A stretch of 64,000 nucleotides of DNA from Limosilactobacillus sp. (GTDB lineage Bacteria > Bacillota > Bacilli > Lactobacillales > Lactobacillaceae): assembly GCF_022482365.1 (NCBI RefSeq), contig NZ_JAKVPE010000001.1, positions 2,271,320 to 2,335,319 of the forward strand, given 5' to 3'. The position numbers and the translations under genes were made by a program. Shown here one piece after another: positions 25,920-35,108 of the stretch (its first letter is position 1; every line of letters starts with the position of its first letter). Below the pieces are notes generated by a model that was not told the origin of the DNA, did not search any database, and saw nothing but the letters and a program-made list of their open reading frames with translations.

Positions 25920-28577
25920 ATGGCAACCGAAAAGGAAATGTCAACCAAGTATGATCCAACAGCTGTCGAAGCTGGTCGCTACCAATGGTGGATCGACCAG
26001 GGCCTCTTTAAGCCAAGCGGCGATAAGAAGGCTCACCCGTATTCAATTGTGATTCCGCCGCCGAACGTTACCGGAAAGTTACACCTGGGCCACGCCTGGG
26101 ACACCACCCTGCAGGACATGCTGATTCGGCAGAAGCGGATGCAGGGCTACGACGTCCTCTGGCTGCCGGGGATGGACCACGCCGGGATTGCTACCCAGGC
26201 CAAGGTCGAGGCCCGGTTACGCAAGCAGGGGATTTCCCGCTACGACCTGGGTCGGGAAAAGTTCGTTCAACAGGTTTGGGACTGGAAGGACGAATACGCC
26301 GACATCATCCACAAGCAGTGGGCTAAGCTCGGGATTTCCGTTGACTACGACCGCGAGCGCTTCACCCTGGATGAGGGACTGAACAAGGCCGTTCGCAAGG
26401 TCTTCGTCGATCTTTACAATAAGGGCCTGATTTACCGGGGAACCTACATCATCAACTGGGATCCGCAAGCCCGGACGGCCCTGTCCGACATCGAGGTAAT
26501 CCACAAGGACGACAAGGGTGCCTTCTACCACGTTAAGTACCCATTCACCGACGGCACCACCTTTAACGGCAAGGACTACATCGAAATCGCGACGACCCGG
26601 CCGGAAACCATGTTTGGTGACGAAGCCGTTGCCGTTAACCCGAATGATGAACGTTACAAGGACCTGGTCGGCAAGCACGTCATGGTACCGCTGGTCAACC
26701 GGGAGATTGAAATCATCGCCGACGACTACGTTACCCCAGACTTCGGGACCGGGATGGTGAAGATCACGCCAGCCCACGACCCGAATGACTTCAAGGTCGG
26801 CAAGCGCCACAACCTGCCGGAATTAAACACCATGAATGAGGACGCCTCGATGAACGAAAACGCCGGCAAGTACGAGGGGATGGACCGGTTCGAAGCCCGC
26901 AAGGCCATGGTTAAGGACTTGGAGGACCAGGGCTACATGCTCAAGGTCGTTCCAATCGTCCACTCCGTTGGTCACTCCGAGCGGACCGGCGTCCAGGTTG
27001 AAGCCCGGCTGTCGACCCAGTGGTTCGTCAAGATGAAGCCGCTGGCCGAACAAGCCCTGGCCAACCAGAAGACTGACGACAAGGTTAACTTCATTCCGGA
27101 ACGGTTCGAACACACCTTCACCCAGTGGATGGAAAACGTCCACGACTGGGTGATCTCCCGGCAGCTCTGGTGGGGGCACCGGATCCCGGCCTGGTACAAG
27201 AAGGGTACCGGCGAGGTCTACGTCGGCATGGAAGCACCAAAGGACGAGGAAAACTGGACCCGTGACAAGGACGTCCTGGACACCTGGTTCAGTAGTGCCC
27301 TCTGGCCATTCTCTACGATGGGCTGGCCAAACACCGACTCACCGGATTTCAAGCGCTACTTCCCAACCAGCACCCTGGTTACCGGTTACGACATCATCTT
27401 CTTCTGGGTTTCCCGGATGATCTTCCAGTCCCTGGAATTCACCGGCAAGGCACCATTTAGAAACGTTCTGCTCCACGGTCTGATCCGTGACGAACAGGGC
27501 CGCAAGATGTCTAAGTCCCTGGGGAACGGGATCGACCCGATGGACGTCATTGCCAAGTACGGGGTCGACGCCCTGCGGTGGTTCCTGGTTACCGGCTCCA
27601 CTCCTGGTCAGGACATTCGGTTCTCCTACACCAAGATGGATGCGGCCTGGAACTTCATCAACAAGATCTGGAACGCCTCCCGTTACGTAATCATGAACCT
27701 CGGCGAGATGCCGGCACCGGTTCTGCCGGACAAGTCCAAGTGGGACCTGGCCGACCGCTGGATTCTGAGCCGGCTGAACGCCACGGTCAAGCAGGTCAAT
27801 GAGCAATTCGACAAGTTCGAATTCGGTGAGGCCGGCCGGGCACTCTACAACTTCATCTGGAACGACTTCTGTGACTGGTACATCGAAATGACCAAGGAGA
27901 AGCTCAACAACGGGACCGACGAAGAAAAGCAGGACACCAAGAACATCCTGGGCTACGTCCTCGACCAGACCTTGAAGCTGATGCACCCGATCATGCCGTT
28001 CGTTACCGAAAAGCTCTGGCAGTCGATGCCGCACGACGGCAAGTCCATCATGGTGGCCGACTATCCAGTTGCTCACGATGAACTGGACGATGCCGACGCA
28101 ACCGACCAGATGAGCAACCTGATCGAAATGATCAAGGCGGTGCGGAACATCCGGAACGAAGCCAACGCCCCAATGTCCAAGCCGGTTGACATCCTGGTCA
28201 AGGTCGACAACCAACACCTGGGCGACATGCTCAACGCCAACCGGGACTACATCGACCGCTTCTGCCACCCCGCAGAGCTGACGATCAGCACCGACGTCAA
28301 GGCACCAAAGCTGGCCATGACTGGAATCCTGGCCGGTGCCGAGGTCTACATCCCGATGGCCGAACTGGTCGATCTGGATGAGGAACGGGCCAAGATGCAA
28401 AAGGAAATCGCCAAGCTGGAAAAGGAAGTTCAGCGGTCACAAAAGAAGCTGGGCAACGAGAAGTTCGTTGCCAACGCTCCTGAAAAGGTCGTTGAAGCCG
28501 AAAAGCAAAAGGCGGTTGAATGGCAGCAGAAGCTGGACTCCGCCAAGGAACGTCTGGCCTCACTTCAAGAAGCCTAG
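25920..28577 (+). CDS. valS: Valine--tRNA ligase
   Basis: 885 residues, full length, AAAGGAG site. Class I synthetase that charges tRNA-Val and edits threonyl products. HIGH-type motif in [15 protein letters not shown] (residues ~42-56), editing domain with [10 protein letters not shown] (~223-232), KMSKS in [11 protein letters not shown] (~529), and the C-terminal coiled-coil arm typical of ValRS ([14 protein letters not shown]). It sits alone behind a valine T-box and before a terminator. Confidence 0.98.
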   Translation: MATEKEMSTKYDPTAVEAGRYQWWIDQGLFKPSGDKKAHPYSIVIPPPNVTGKLHLGHAWDTTLQDMLIRQKRMQGYDVLWLPGMDHAGIATQAKVEARLRKQGISRYDLGREKFVQQVWDWKDEYADIIHKQWAKLGISVDYDRERFTLDEGLNKAVRKVFVDLYNKGLIYRGTYIINWDPQARTALSDIEVIHKDDKGAFYHVKYPFTDGTTFNGKDYIEIATTRPETMFGDEAVAVNPNDERYKDLVGKHVMVPLVNREIEIIADDYVTPDFGTGMVKITPAHDPNDFKVGKRHNLPELNTMNEDASMNENAGKYEGMDRFEARKAMVKDLEDQGYMLKVVPIVHSVGHSERTGVQVEARLSTQWFVKMKPLAEQALANQKTDDKVNFIPERFEHTFTQWMENVHDWVISRQLWWGHRIPAWYKKGTGEVYVGMEAPKDEENWTRDKDVLDTWFSSALWPFSTMGWPNTDSPDFKRYFPTSTLVTGYDIIFFWVSRMIFQSLEFTGKAPFRNVLLHGLIRDEQGRKMSKSLGNGIDPMDVIAKYGVDALRWFLVTGSTPGQDIRFSYTKMDAAWNFINKIWNASRYVIMNLGEMPAPVLPDKSKWDLADRWILSRLNATVKQVNEQFDKFEFGEAGRALYNFIWNDFCDWYIEMTKEKLNNGTDEEKQDTKNILGYVLDQTLKLMHPIMPFVTEKLWQSMPHDGKSIMVADYPVAHDELDDADATDQMSNLIEMIKAVRNIRNEANAPMSKPVDILVKVDNQHLGDMLNANRDYIDRFCHPAELTISTDVKAPKLAMTGILAGAEVYIPMAELVDLDEERAKMQKEIAKLEKEVQRSQKKLGNEKFVANAPEKVVEAEKQKAVEWQQKLDSAKERLASLQEA

Positions 28578-28586
28578 TGAAATAGT

Positions 28587-28625
28587 AAAAGATTGTGGTA
28601 CGATTTGGGTATCACAATCTTTTTT
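28587..28625 (+). terminator. valS terminator
   Basis: AAAAGATTGTGGTAC, loop, GTATCACAATCT, then TTTTTT. Confidence 0.85.
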
Positions 28626-28647
28626 AGTTTGAGAAAGGACTAATTTG

Positions 28648-29961
28648 ATGATTAAGACCTACGAAGACGCCCTGAATTTCATCCACGGACGGACAAAATT
28701 TAAGAAGATTCCGACCCTCAAGCGGATGCGTCGCTTTTTGCAAGAACTCGGCAATCCCCAGGAGGGGCAGCACTACATCCACGTCACGGGAACCAACGGC
28801 AAGGGGTCGACGGTGGCGATGCTGCGGTCGATGCTGCTCGAATGCGGCCTGACCGTCGGCAGCTTCACCTCCCCCTTTATTACCCGCTTTAACGAGCGGA
28901 TCGAGTACAATGCCCAGCAGATTCCCGACGCCGACCTGATTCGACTGGCCCAGCGCCTGGAGCCGGTGGTCGCCAAGCTCGACGCTGAATTACCGAGCGG
29001 GGGACCAACCGAGTTTGAGATTGATACGGCCCTGATGTTTTGCTACATGGAAGAAAAACATCCCGACGTCGTCCTGCTCGAGGTCGGCATCGGGGGCCTC
29101 TACGATTCGACAAACGTGATCGTCCCGGACGTCAGCGTGATCACCACGGTCGGCTGGGACCACATGAAATACCTGGGCAACACCCTGGCGGCGATTGCCA
29201 GTCAGAAGGCGGGAATCATCAAGCAGGGGGTTCCGGTCGTGATCGGCAAGCTGCCCGAATCCGCTCGGCAGGTGGTTGCCGACACGGCCCATGCCAAGCA
29301 ATCCCAACTCTATGAATTGGGTCGCGACTACCAGGGAACTAAGCTCAATGGACACGGCCTCTATGCCAAGCTTCAGTACGATGGCCTGGGCATCCACCAC
29401 GGAACCTTCCAGCTCGGCTTGGCCGGGGACTACCAGGTCGACAACGCCGCCATTGCCCTGACCGCCGCCCAGCTCTTCCTTGCTGCTCACCGGCTGCCAC
29501 TGGATCAAAACGCCCTCAGGCGGGGCCTGGCAGCGAGTCGCTGGCCCGGCCGGATGGAGGTCGTGTGCGACGAACCGCTAGTTTTGCTGGACGGCGCCCA
29601 CAACCTGCCGGGGATGCAGGCCCTGGTCAAGTCGATCAAGGACGACCTGGCCGACCGGGACGTCTACATCCTGGTTGCTATCCTGGCCGACAAGCAGTAC
29701 GACCTGATGTTGGGCGAGCTTGCCAGCCTGGGCAACGTTCACCTGACCGTCACCAACTTTGCCGGTCCGGGTCCCAAGCGGCCGAGTGCCGATCTGGGGG
29801 CGGTGGCCGCCCAGATTCCGAGCCGCTACCCGATCCAGGTGGCCGACAACTGGCAGACTGGTTTTGCCCAGCTGGCCCGTCAACTGGGCAGTGATGACGC
29901 CATGATCGTCACCGGCTCACTCTACTTCATCTCCGACGTTCGCCACTTTTTTGAAGATTAA
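28648..29961 (+). CDS. folC: Folylpolyglutamate synthase / dihydrofolate synthase
   Basis: 437 residues from ATG 28648 (GAAAGGAC upstream; a TTG three bases earlier is less likely). Mur-ligase-type ATPase adding glutamates to folates, which keeps them in the cell. Seen: the P-loop VTGTNGKGSTV (residues ~47-57), the folate-enzyme TSPF motif, VLLEVGIGGLYDSTN and the C-terminal LDGAHN motif. It follows valS, as in Bacillus, but a terminator separates them; no separate strong promoter was seen. Confidence 0.95.
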   Translation: MIKTYEDALNFIHGRTKFKKIPTLKRMRRFLQELGNPQEGQHYIHVTGTNGKGSTVAMLRSMLLECGLTVGSFTSPFITRFNERIEYNAQQIPDADLIRLAQRLEPVVAKLDAELPSGGPTEFEIDTALMFCYMEEKHPDVVLLEVGIGGLYDSTNVIVPDVSVITTVGWDHMKYLGNTLAAIASQKAGIIKQGVPVVIGKLPESARQVVADTAHAKQSQLYELGRDYQGTKLNGHGLYAKLQYDGLGIHHGTFQLGLAGDYQVDNAAIALTAAQLFLAAHRLPLDQNALRRGLAASRWPGRMEVVCDEPLVLLDGAHNLPGMQALVKSIKDDLADRDVYILVAILADKQYDLMLGELASLGNVHLTVTNFAGPGPKRPSADLGAVAAQIPSRYPIQVADNWQTGFAQLARQLGSDDAMIVTGSLYFISDVRHFFED

Positions 29962-29979
29962 GCAAATTATTTAATACAA

Positions 29980-30007
29980 TTGCCGCTTTTTTCCGTATTG
30001 ATATAGT
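29980..30007 (+). promoter_or_regulatory. Possible radC promoter
   Basis: TTGCCG, 16-base spacer, TATAGT, 30 bases before radC. Confidence 0.5.
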
Positions 30008-30036
30008 GAAGGACCAATACGAAAGGAAGATTAAAA

Positions 30037-30660
30037 ATGGCAAAGAAAATCCGTGATGAGTATGAACGCCTGGTAGCAGAAAGCGTCCGGGGGATGACGG
30101 TTGACGGTGAAGACGCGGCTAAATACCTCCTGTACTACCATCCAACCCCCGAAAGCCTTAAGCAGATGACCAGGGTCGAGAAGAAAAAACTAGCCTTTTC
30201 CAGCATGCGGCTGGCCCGTTTCTTGGCGGCCGTCGAGCTTGGTCAGCTGGTTGCCCGCAGCTACCCGGAGGTGCTTGGCCACGCCTATTCGAGCATTGAA
30301 CTGGGGGCGGCGATGATCGAGCACTTTAACGGCATCGAAAACGAGCAGGTCGCCGTGGCCTACACCAACGTTCACAACGAGATCGTCGCCTTGAAGACGC
30401 TTTTTAGCGGGGGCCGAAGCGAATGCGTCCTGTACCCCGACCAGATTTTTAAGCAGGCCCTGCTGAATTCGGCCAGCGGACTGGTGTTGATTCATAATCA
30501 TCCCACCGGCGACGTCCAGCCCTCCCAGCAGGACCTGGCCTTTGCCCGCCGCTTGGAGCGCGGGGGCCGGATCTTGGGAATTACGGTCCTTGATTTTCTC
30601 ATTGTTGGCCGCCAGCGGTATTACAGCTGGCGCGAGCAACAGGGTGCCCCCGAAAAGTAA
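30037..30660 (+). CDS. radC: RadC family protein (JAMM/MPN+ domain)
   Basis: 207 residues, GAAAGGAAG site. The C-terminal ~120 residues form the JAMM fold with HNHPTGDVQPSQQD, the HxHx7SxxD zinc motif in full. The N-terminal helix-hairpin-helix part is short and divergent. RadC was named for DNA repair, but its molecular job is unsettled. The gene lies just upstream of mreB, the conserved arrangement in Firmicutes. Confidence 0.92.
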   Translation: MAKKIRDEYERLVAESVRGMTVDGEDAAKYLLYYHPTPESLKQMTRVEKKKLAFSSMRLARFLAAVELGQLVARSYPEVLGHAYSSIELGAAMIEHFNGIENEQVAVAYTNVHNEIVALKTLFSGGRSECVLYPDQIFKQALLNSASGLVLIHNHPTGDVQPSQQDLAFARRLERGGRILGITVLDFLIVGRQRYYSWREQQGAPEK

Positions 30661-30740
30661 AGAAAAACTTAATTTCTGCTTTAATATTATTTCTTCCAGG
30701 CCTGATAATGTATATTAGTGTTCGTATGTAGTCGGAGGCT

Positions 30741-30750
30741 ATGGTATAAT
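30741..30750 (+). promoter_or_regulatory. mreBCD promoter, extended -10
   Basis: ATGGTATAAT with TG one base upstream of a perfect -10, about 54 bases before mreB; the sequence is identical to the ezrA -10 region. Confidence 0.68.
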
Positions 30751-30803
30751 ATCCACGATATTAATTTGAAATTATTAATTAGAAAACGAAGGGAAGAAAT
30801 AGA

Positions 30804-31808
30804 TTGCTAGGAATTGGAACCAAGAATCTAGGAATCGACCTGGGGACCGCGAACACGATCGTCTACCTTGAAGGCAAGGGGATCGTGCTTCGGGAACCAT
30901 CGGTCGTTGCGCGCAACACGAAGACCAATGAAGTTATCTCCGTCGGTTCAGACGCTCGTGACATGATTGGGCGGACGCCAGAAAGCATTGTTGCCATCCG
31001 GCCAATGAAGGACGGGGTCATCGCCGATTACGACACGACCGTTGCCATGATGAAGTACTACATGGAAAAGGCCCTGGGCAACAGCAACAGCAAGCCATAC
31101 GTAATGGTCTGCGTCCCAAGTGGTGTGACCGAAGTCGAGAAGCGGGCGGTTATCGACGCGACCCGGGTTGCCGGGGCACGGGATGCCTACGTGATTGAGG
31201 AGCCATTTGCTGCCGCCATCGGTGCCGGTCTGCCGGTCATGGACCCAACCGGGAGCATGGTTGTTGATATTGGTGGTGGGACCACCGACGTTGCCACCAT
31301 CTCACTGGGGGGCATCGTATCCAGCCGGTCGATCCGGATGGCCGGTGACAAGATGAACGACGCCATCGCCCAGTACGTTCGGCAGAACATGAACCTCCTG
31401 ATCGGTGAACGGACCGCCGAGAAGTTGAAGTGGGACATCGGTTCGGCTTCCGTAAAGGCTGCCGAAGAGATGGGAACCACCGAAGTACGGGGCCGGGACC
31501 TCGTTACTGGTCTGCCGAAGACGATTGAGGTTTCAGCCAAGGACGTTTCGGTTGCTCTTCAGGACGTTGTGGAAAACATCATCGACGCAATCAAGGGGAC
31601 GCTGGAAGAGACCTCTCCTGAAATTGCCGCGGACGTCATCGACCACGGGATTGTTCTGACCGGTGGTGGCGCCCTGCTGAAGCATCTGCCAGATGTGATT
31701 GCTGACGCTACTAAGGTGCCAGTATTCATCGCCAACGATCCGCTCGACTGCGTGGCCATCGGTACCGGTGAGTCACTCAAGAGCATTGACGTGATGAAGA
31801 AAAAATAA
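30804..31808 (+). CDS. mreB: Rod shape-determining actin MreB
   Basis: 334 residues from a TTG start with GGGAAG upstream. Bacterial actin that positions lateral wall synthesis. The actin ATPase motifs are present: DLGTANT near the start, [12 protein letters not shown] (residues ~153-164) and VLTGGGALL near the end. Length is standard. A long hairpin lies between it and mreC, so mreC/D expression may be set separately. Confidence 0.97.
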   Translation: MLGIGTKNLGIDLGTANTIVYLEGKGIVLREPSVVARNTKTNEVISVGSDARDMIGRTPESIVAIRPMKDGVIADYDTTVAMMKYYMEKALGNSNSKPYVMVCVPSGVTEVEKRAVIDATRVAGARDAYVIEEPFAAAIGAGLPVMDPTGSMVVDIGGGTTDVATISLGGIVSSRSIRMAGDKMNDAIAQYVRQNMNLLIGERTAEKLKWDIGSASVKAAEEMGTTEVRGRDLVTGLPKTIEVSAKDVSVALQDVVENIIDAIKGTLEETSPEIAADVIDHGIVLTGGGALLKHLPDVIADATKVPVFIANDPLDCVAIGTGESLKSIDVMKKK

Positions 31809-31829
31809 AGCTATTCGATTCGAATATCT

Positions 31830-31883
31830 AAAAGTGGGCGGGGCTGGTCGCAAAACGATTTGTTTTGTCTAGCCCCGCTTTTA
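31830..31883 (+). terminator. Long hairpin between mreB and mreC
   Basis: AAAAG...GCGGGGCT pairs with AGCCCCGCTTTT across a loop that itself contains CAAAA/TTTTG. The stem ends in a T-rich stretch. It is likely an attenuating terminator inside the mreBCD operon, since no new promoter is evident before mreC. Confidence 0.6.
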
Positions 31884-31914
31884 CTATTTTGTAATTTGCA
31901 TTTGGAGGATTATC

Positions 31915-32769
31915 ATGCGCAAGTTTTTTTCCAATCGACGGTTGGTTATTATTGTGGTAATTCTGGTAGTCTGCTTCGGCCTGATGGCGGGTTCAGTGTC
32001 ACTGCGCAACCGGCGGAACACGCCCCCGCTGGTGCAACAGTTTGGCAATGACATTGTTGGCTTTGCGGACAGCGCGGTGGCCCTGCCGGTTAACTGGTTG
32101 CAGACGAGCTTCAGTTCCGTCAACGACCTGATGAACACCTACTCGGAAAACCGGGAGTTGAAGCAGCAGGTCACCGAGCTTGCCCAGACGAAGGTGCGCG
32201 ACCAGACCCTGGCCCATGAAAACAAGCAATTAAAACAAGAGCTGAAGCTGAAGAGCTCGATGACGGACTACGACACCGTTTCGGCAGCCGTGCTGATGCG
32301 GACGCCATCGGCCTGGCAGCAGCAGCTGGTGATCAACAAGGGGCAGTCCAGCGGCATCAAGAAGAACATGCCGGTCATGAGTGACGGTGGTCTGATTGGT
32401 CGGGTGACGGAAGTCAACAAGACCAACAGTAAGGTCGAGCTGCTCAGCGACACCGGCGAGTCCTCGAACCGGTTTGCCATCTCGATCAACGGGAGCAACG
32501 GGGTCGTCAACGGCATCATCACCGGTTACAACGCCTCACGCAACGAACTGGTCATGGGGCAGGTCAGCTCCAAGGCTAAGATCAAGAAGGGCACCCGGGT
32601 CACCACCAGCGGAATGGGTGGCATTACTCCCAAGGGCCTGTACGTGGGGAAGGTTTCGCGGATTGGCAAGGATGACTATGGCCTGGCCCAAAAGGTCTAC
32701 ATCAAGCCGGCTGCCAACTTTAATGACATCAATATTGTGACGGTTGCGGAAGCCGCGTCTCAGGAGTGA
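31915..32769 (+). CDS. mreC: Rod shape-determining protein MreC
   Basis: 284 residues, TTGGAGGA site. One N-terminal membrane helix (residues ~10-28), a coiled coil (~70-105) and the MreC beta-barrel domain (VINKGQSSGIKKNMPV, GLIGRVTEV, GVVNGIITGY). It forms the extracellular scaffold that links MreB filaments with wall synthases. mreD starts six bases downstream. Confidence 0.96.
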   Translation: MRKFFSNRRLVIIVVILVVCFGLMAGSVSLRNRRNTPPLVQQFGNDIVGFADSAVALPVNWLQTSFSSVNDLMNTYSENRELKQQVTELAQTKVRDQTLAHENKQLKQELKLKSSMTDYDTVSAAVLMRTPSAWQQQLVINKGQSSGIKKNMPVMSDGGLIGRVTEVNKTNSKVELLSDTGESSNRFAISINGSNGVVNGIITGYNASRNELVMGQVSSKAKIKKGTRVTTSGMGGITPKGLYVGKVSRIGKDDYGLAQKVYIKPAANFNDINIVTVAEAASQE

Positions 32770-32775
32770 TGAAGC

Positions 32776-33312
32776 ATGTATCGATTATCACGATTAAAGT
32801 ACGTTTTCCCCATTGGGCTCTTCGTCAGCCTCTTTTTGGACGGCGCACTGAGTCACGTCTGGGCACCGCTCTTCTTTAGCTACCCGTACTCAATGGCCAG
32901 TGAACTGGTCTTATTGTGGCTGGTGCTGTCATACTTTTTTGAAAATGGGATTGAGATTCCCCTCATCCCGTGGTCAATCGCGGCCGGGGTGGTCACGGAC
33001 CTGTACACGTCCGGGATCCTCGGCCTCTGCATGGTGCTTTTTCCGTGCATCGTGGGATTGACACAGCTATTGTCGAAGTACTTCAGCTCATCCTTTTTGT
33101 CGATGATCATGATCTTTTTCATCGACATCGTGGTCTTTGAGACGCTCAATTACTGGGCCTACTCACTGATCAATATTACGACAACGCCCCTTGGGGATTA
33201 CCTGATCTATGTCCTGGCGCCGACTTTGGCCCTCAACCTGGTATACTTCGTTGCCCTCTATTGGCCACTGCGGTCGCTCTTTAATTGGGCAACGACCGAA
33301 AAAAATGCTTAG
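32776..33312 (+). CDS. mreD: Rod shape-determining protein MreD
   Basis: 178 residues with about five hydrophobic spans and the MreD pattern (FPIGLFVSLFLDGALSH, GVVTDLYTSGILG). Integral membrane partner of MreC in the elongation machinery. Co-transcribed with mreC (TGATGAAGC spacing). No terminator was seen before the next promoter at 33319. Confidence 0.93.
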   Translation: MYRLSRLKYVFPIGLFVSLFLDGALSHVWAPLFFSYPYSMASELVLLWLVLSYFFENGIEIPLIPWSIAAGVVTDLYTSGILGLCMVLFPCIVGLTQLLSKYFSSSFLSMIMIFFIDIVVFETLNYWAYSLINITTTPLGDYLIYVLAPTLALNLVYFVALYWPLRSLFNWATTEKNA

Positions 33313-33318
33313 TGGGCC

Positions 33319-33347
33319 TTGACAAATTCTGGTGGCCAGTGTAGGAT
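33319..33347 (+). promoter_or_regulatory. Promoter of the His T-box / ABC importer operon
   Basis: TTGACA, 17-base spacer, TAGGAT. Confidence 0.85.
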
Positions 33348-33353
33348 ACTAAA

Positions 33354-33620
33354 CAATCAATAGATCGAACGACAATGAACAGACTAGTAGAATGATTTCA
33401 GTTGCCAAGCGAGTCCCGGGAGATGGGAAGGGACCTTCTAAGTCATTTGAATCACATCTGTGAGTTGGCCCTCTGAAGATAGTAGGAGAGCCCGGGGAAG
33501 CCCGTTACAGCGCGGAGTTTAATCATTGAACTCGCTAAGGTTGATTTCCGTGAGGGGTCAACAAGATGAGGTGGAACCGCGGAAACGCCCTCGTAGCCAT
33601 TTGGCTCGAGGACGTTTTTT
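33354..33620 (+). promoter_or_regulatory. T-box riboswitch, histidine (CAC specifier), first complete unit
   Basis: Lower Stem I pairs ACAGA with TCTGT; AGTA lies opposite GAA-T-CAC-A, placing the specifier CAC (His) at 33453-33455. The AG bulge AGCGA and a GTCCC/GGGAC terminal stem are present. The T-box sequence GAGGTGGAACCGCGG is at 33568-33582 and the terminator AACGCCCTCG...CGAGGACGTTTTTT at 33583-33620. The spacing matches the valS leader here (GAA-G-GTA-G), supporting the codon choice. A histidine specifier before an amino-acid importer fits predicted HisXYZ-type transporters. Confidence 0.85.
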
Positions 33621-33627
33621 GTTTACC

Positions 33628-33734
33628 GGTTCCGGATTGAACTCACTGAGGCGGCTGCTGCAAGGCAGTCGCAAACATGAGGTGGTACCACGATTGATTC
33701 GTCCTCTAGGGCAAATGCTCTAGGGGGCTTTTTT
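33628..33734 (+). promoter_or_regulatory. Second T-box antiterminator/terminator, partial tandem copy without Stem I
   Basis: A second T-box sequence GAGGTGGTACCACG at 33679-33692 is followed by another terminator (GTCCTCTAGGGC, loop, GCTCTAGGGGGC, TTTTTT). Only ~60 bases separate it from the first terminator, so there is no room for a specifier stem. The lead-in ATTGAACTCACTGAGG copies ATTGAACTCGCTAAGG of the first unit: a duplication of the expression platform alone. The T-box has A in place of the usual G in ACCGCG. Confidence 0.8.
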
Positions 33735-33774
33735 GTTTACCGCCGTTCGATGCACAGATGAAGGAGGAATTGAG

Positions 33775-34416
33775 ATGCACTACGTTACTGAAATCTTACC
33801 ATCACTATTACAAGGGGCGGGCTTGACCCTGCAGATCTTTTTCTGGACCCTGCTCCTCTCGCTCCCACTGGGAATTCTCGTTAGCCTGGGCCTGATGTCC
33901 AAGATTCGCCCGTTAAAGTGGCTCCTGGAAATCTACGTTTGGCTGATGCGGGGGACGCCGTTATTACTGCAATTAATTTTCGTTTTCTACGGTCTGCCGA
34001 TCGTCGGCATTGTCTTCCAGCGTTACGACGCCGCCCTGGTGGCCTTCGTTCTCAACTACGCCGCCTACTTCGCCGAAATCTTCCGTGGTGGCTTTCAAGC
34101 CATTGATGAGGGTCAGTTCGAAGCGGCCCGGGTTCTGCGGTTGAGCTACTGGCAAACCTTACGTAAGATCGTGATCCCACAAGTGGTCAAGATCGTCATC
34201 CCGTCAATCGGGAACGAAGTCATCAACCTGGTAAAGGATTCGTCCTTGGTCTACGTCATCGGACTCGGCGACCTGCTGCGGGCCGGCAACGTGGCCACCT
34301 CACGGGATGTCACCCTGGTACCGCTGCTCCTGGTTGCATTGATCTACCTGATCTTGGTTGGGATCTGCACCCTGGTACTGCGGAAAGTCGAACAGCGTTA
34401 CTCATACTTCAAATAG
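33775..34416 (+). CDS. Amino-acid ABC transporter permease (predicted histidine)
   Basis: 213 residues from ATG 33775 (GAAGGAGGAATTGAG upstream; a longer frame starts inside the terminator). HisM/GlnP-type inner-membrane permease with several spans and the EAA loop (GQFEAARVLRLSYWQTLRKIVIPQ). Motif MRGTPLLLQLIF is typical of polar amino-acid permeases. The first gene of a permease-ATPase-binding protein operon; the histidine substrate is inferred from the T-box specifier. Confidence 0.92.
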   Translation: MHYVTEILPSLLQGAGLTLQIFFWTLLLSLPLGILVSLGLMSKIRPLKWLLEIYVWLMRGTPLLLQLIFVFYGLPIVGIVFQRYDAALVAFVLNYAAYFAEIFRGGFQAIDEGQFEAARVLRLSYWQTLRKIVIPQVVKIVIPSIGNEVINLVKDSSLVYVIGLGDLLRAGNVATSRDVTLVPLLLVALIYLILVGICTLVLRKVEQRYSYFK

Positions 34417-34428
34417 GAGGTCTGGCCA

Positions 34429-35091
34429 ATGTTAGAAGTAAAGAATTTATCGAAAAGTTTTGGCGAACGGGTCATTTTAGACAAGGTCAACTTGACGGTT
34501 AAGGATGGCGAGATCCTCAGTATCGTTGGTCCGTCCGGTGCCGGGAAGACGACGCTGTTGCGTTGCATCACCGGTTTGGAAACGGCCGACGCTGGCCAGT
34601 TCTTGATTGACGGGCAGCCATTTGACCCCCAGGGAACGGCTGAATCGGACCGGGTGATCGGGGTGGTCTTCCAGGACTACAACCTCTTTCCTAACCTGTC
34701 CGTGATGGAAAACATTACCCTGGCACCGATCATGGTTCTCAAGAAGAGCAAGGACGAAGCCGAGCGCGACGCCCGGGGCCTGCTGGACGAATTGGGGCTG
34801 AGCACCAAGGGTGACCTTTACCCATGGCAGCTCTCCGGTGGGCAAAAGCAGCGGGTCGCAATTGCCCGGGCCCTGGCGATGAACCCGAAGATCCTCTGCT
34901 ACGATGAACCGACCTCCGCCCTGGACCCGGCAATGCGGAAGGAAGTGGCTCGGATCATCCTTAACCTGAAGAAGGAGGGGATGACCCAGCTGGTGGTTAC
35001 CCACGATTTTGACTTTGCTGACGAGATCGCCGACGACATCCTGCGGGTCAAGGCGATCGACCAACCACAAGACGTTGCCGCAGAGGAGTAA
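34429..35091 (+). CDS. Amino-acid ABC transporter ATP-binding protein (predicted histidine)
   Basis: 220 residues. Walker A GPSGAGKTT (~35-43), Q loop VFQDYNLFP, signature LSGGQKQRVAIARAL (~138-152), Walker B ILCYDEPTSALDP and switch His in VVTHDF. It energises import through the permease encoded 12 bases upstream. GGAGGTC site. Somewhat shorter than the usual ~240 residues, with a reduced C-terminus. Confidence 0.95.
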   Translation: MLEVKNLSKSFGERVILDKVNLTVKDGEILSIVGPSGAGKTTLLRCITGLETADAGQFLIDGQPFDPQGTAESDRVIGVVFQDYNLFPNLSVMENITLAPIMVLKKSKDEAERDARGLLDELGLSTKGDLYPWQLSGGQKQRVAIARALAMNPKILCYDEPTSALDPAMRKEVARIILNLKKEGMTQLVVTHDFDFADEIADDILRVKAIDQPQDVAAEE

Positions 35092-35108
35092 GAGAGGGAG
35101 CGTAGCCT

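Noticed and set aside
33526..33723. 65-codon frame in the importer leader
   Set aside because: It lies across T-box antiterminators and terminators, which explain the sequence.
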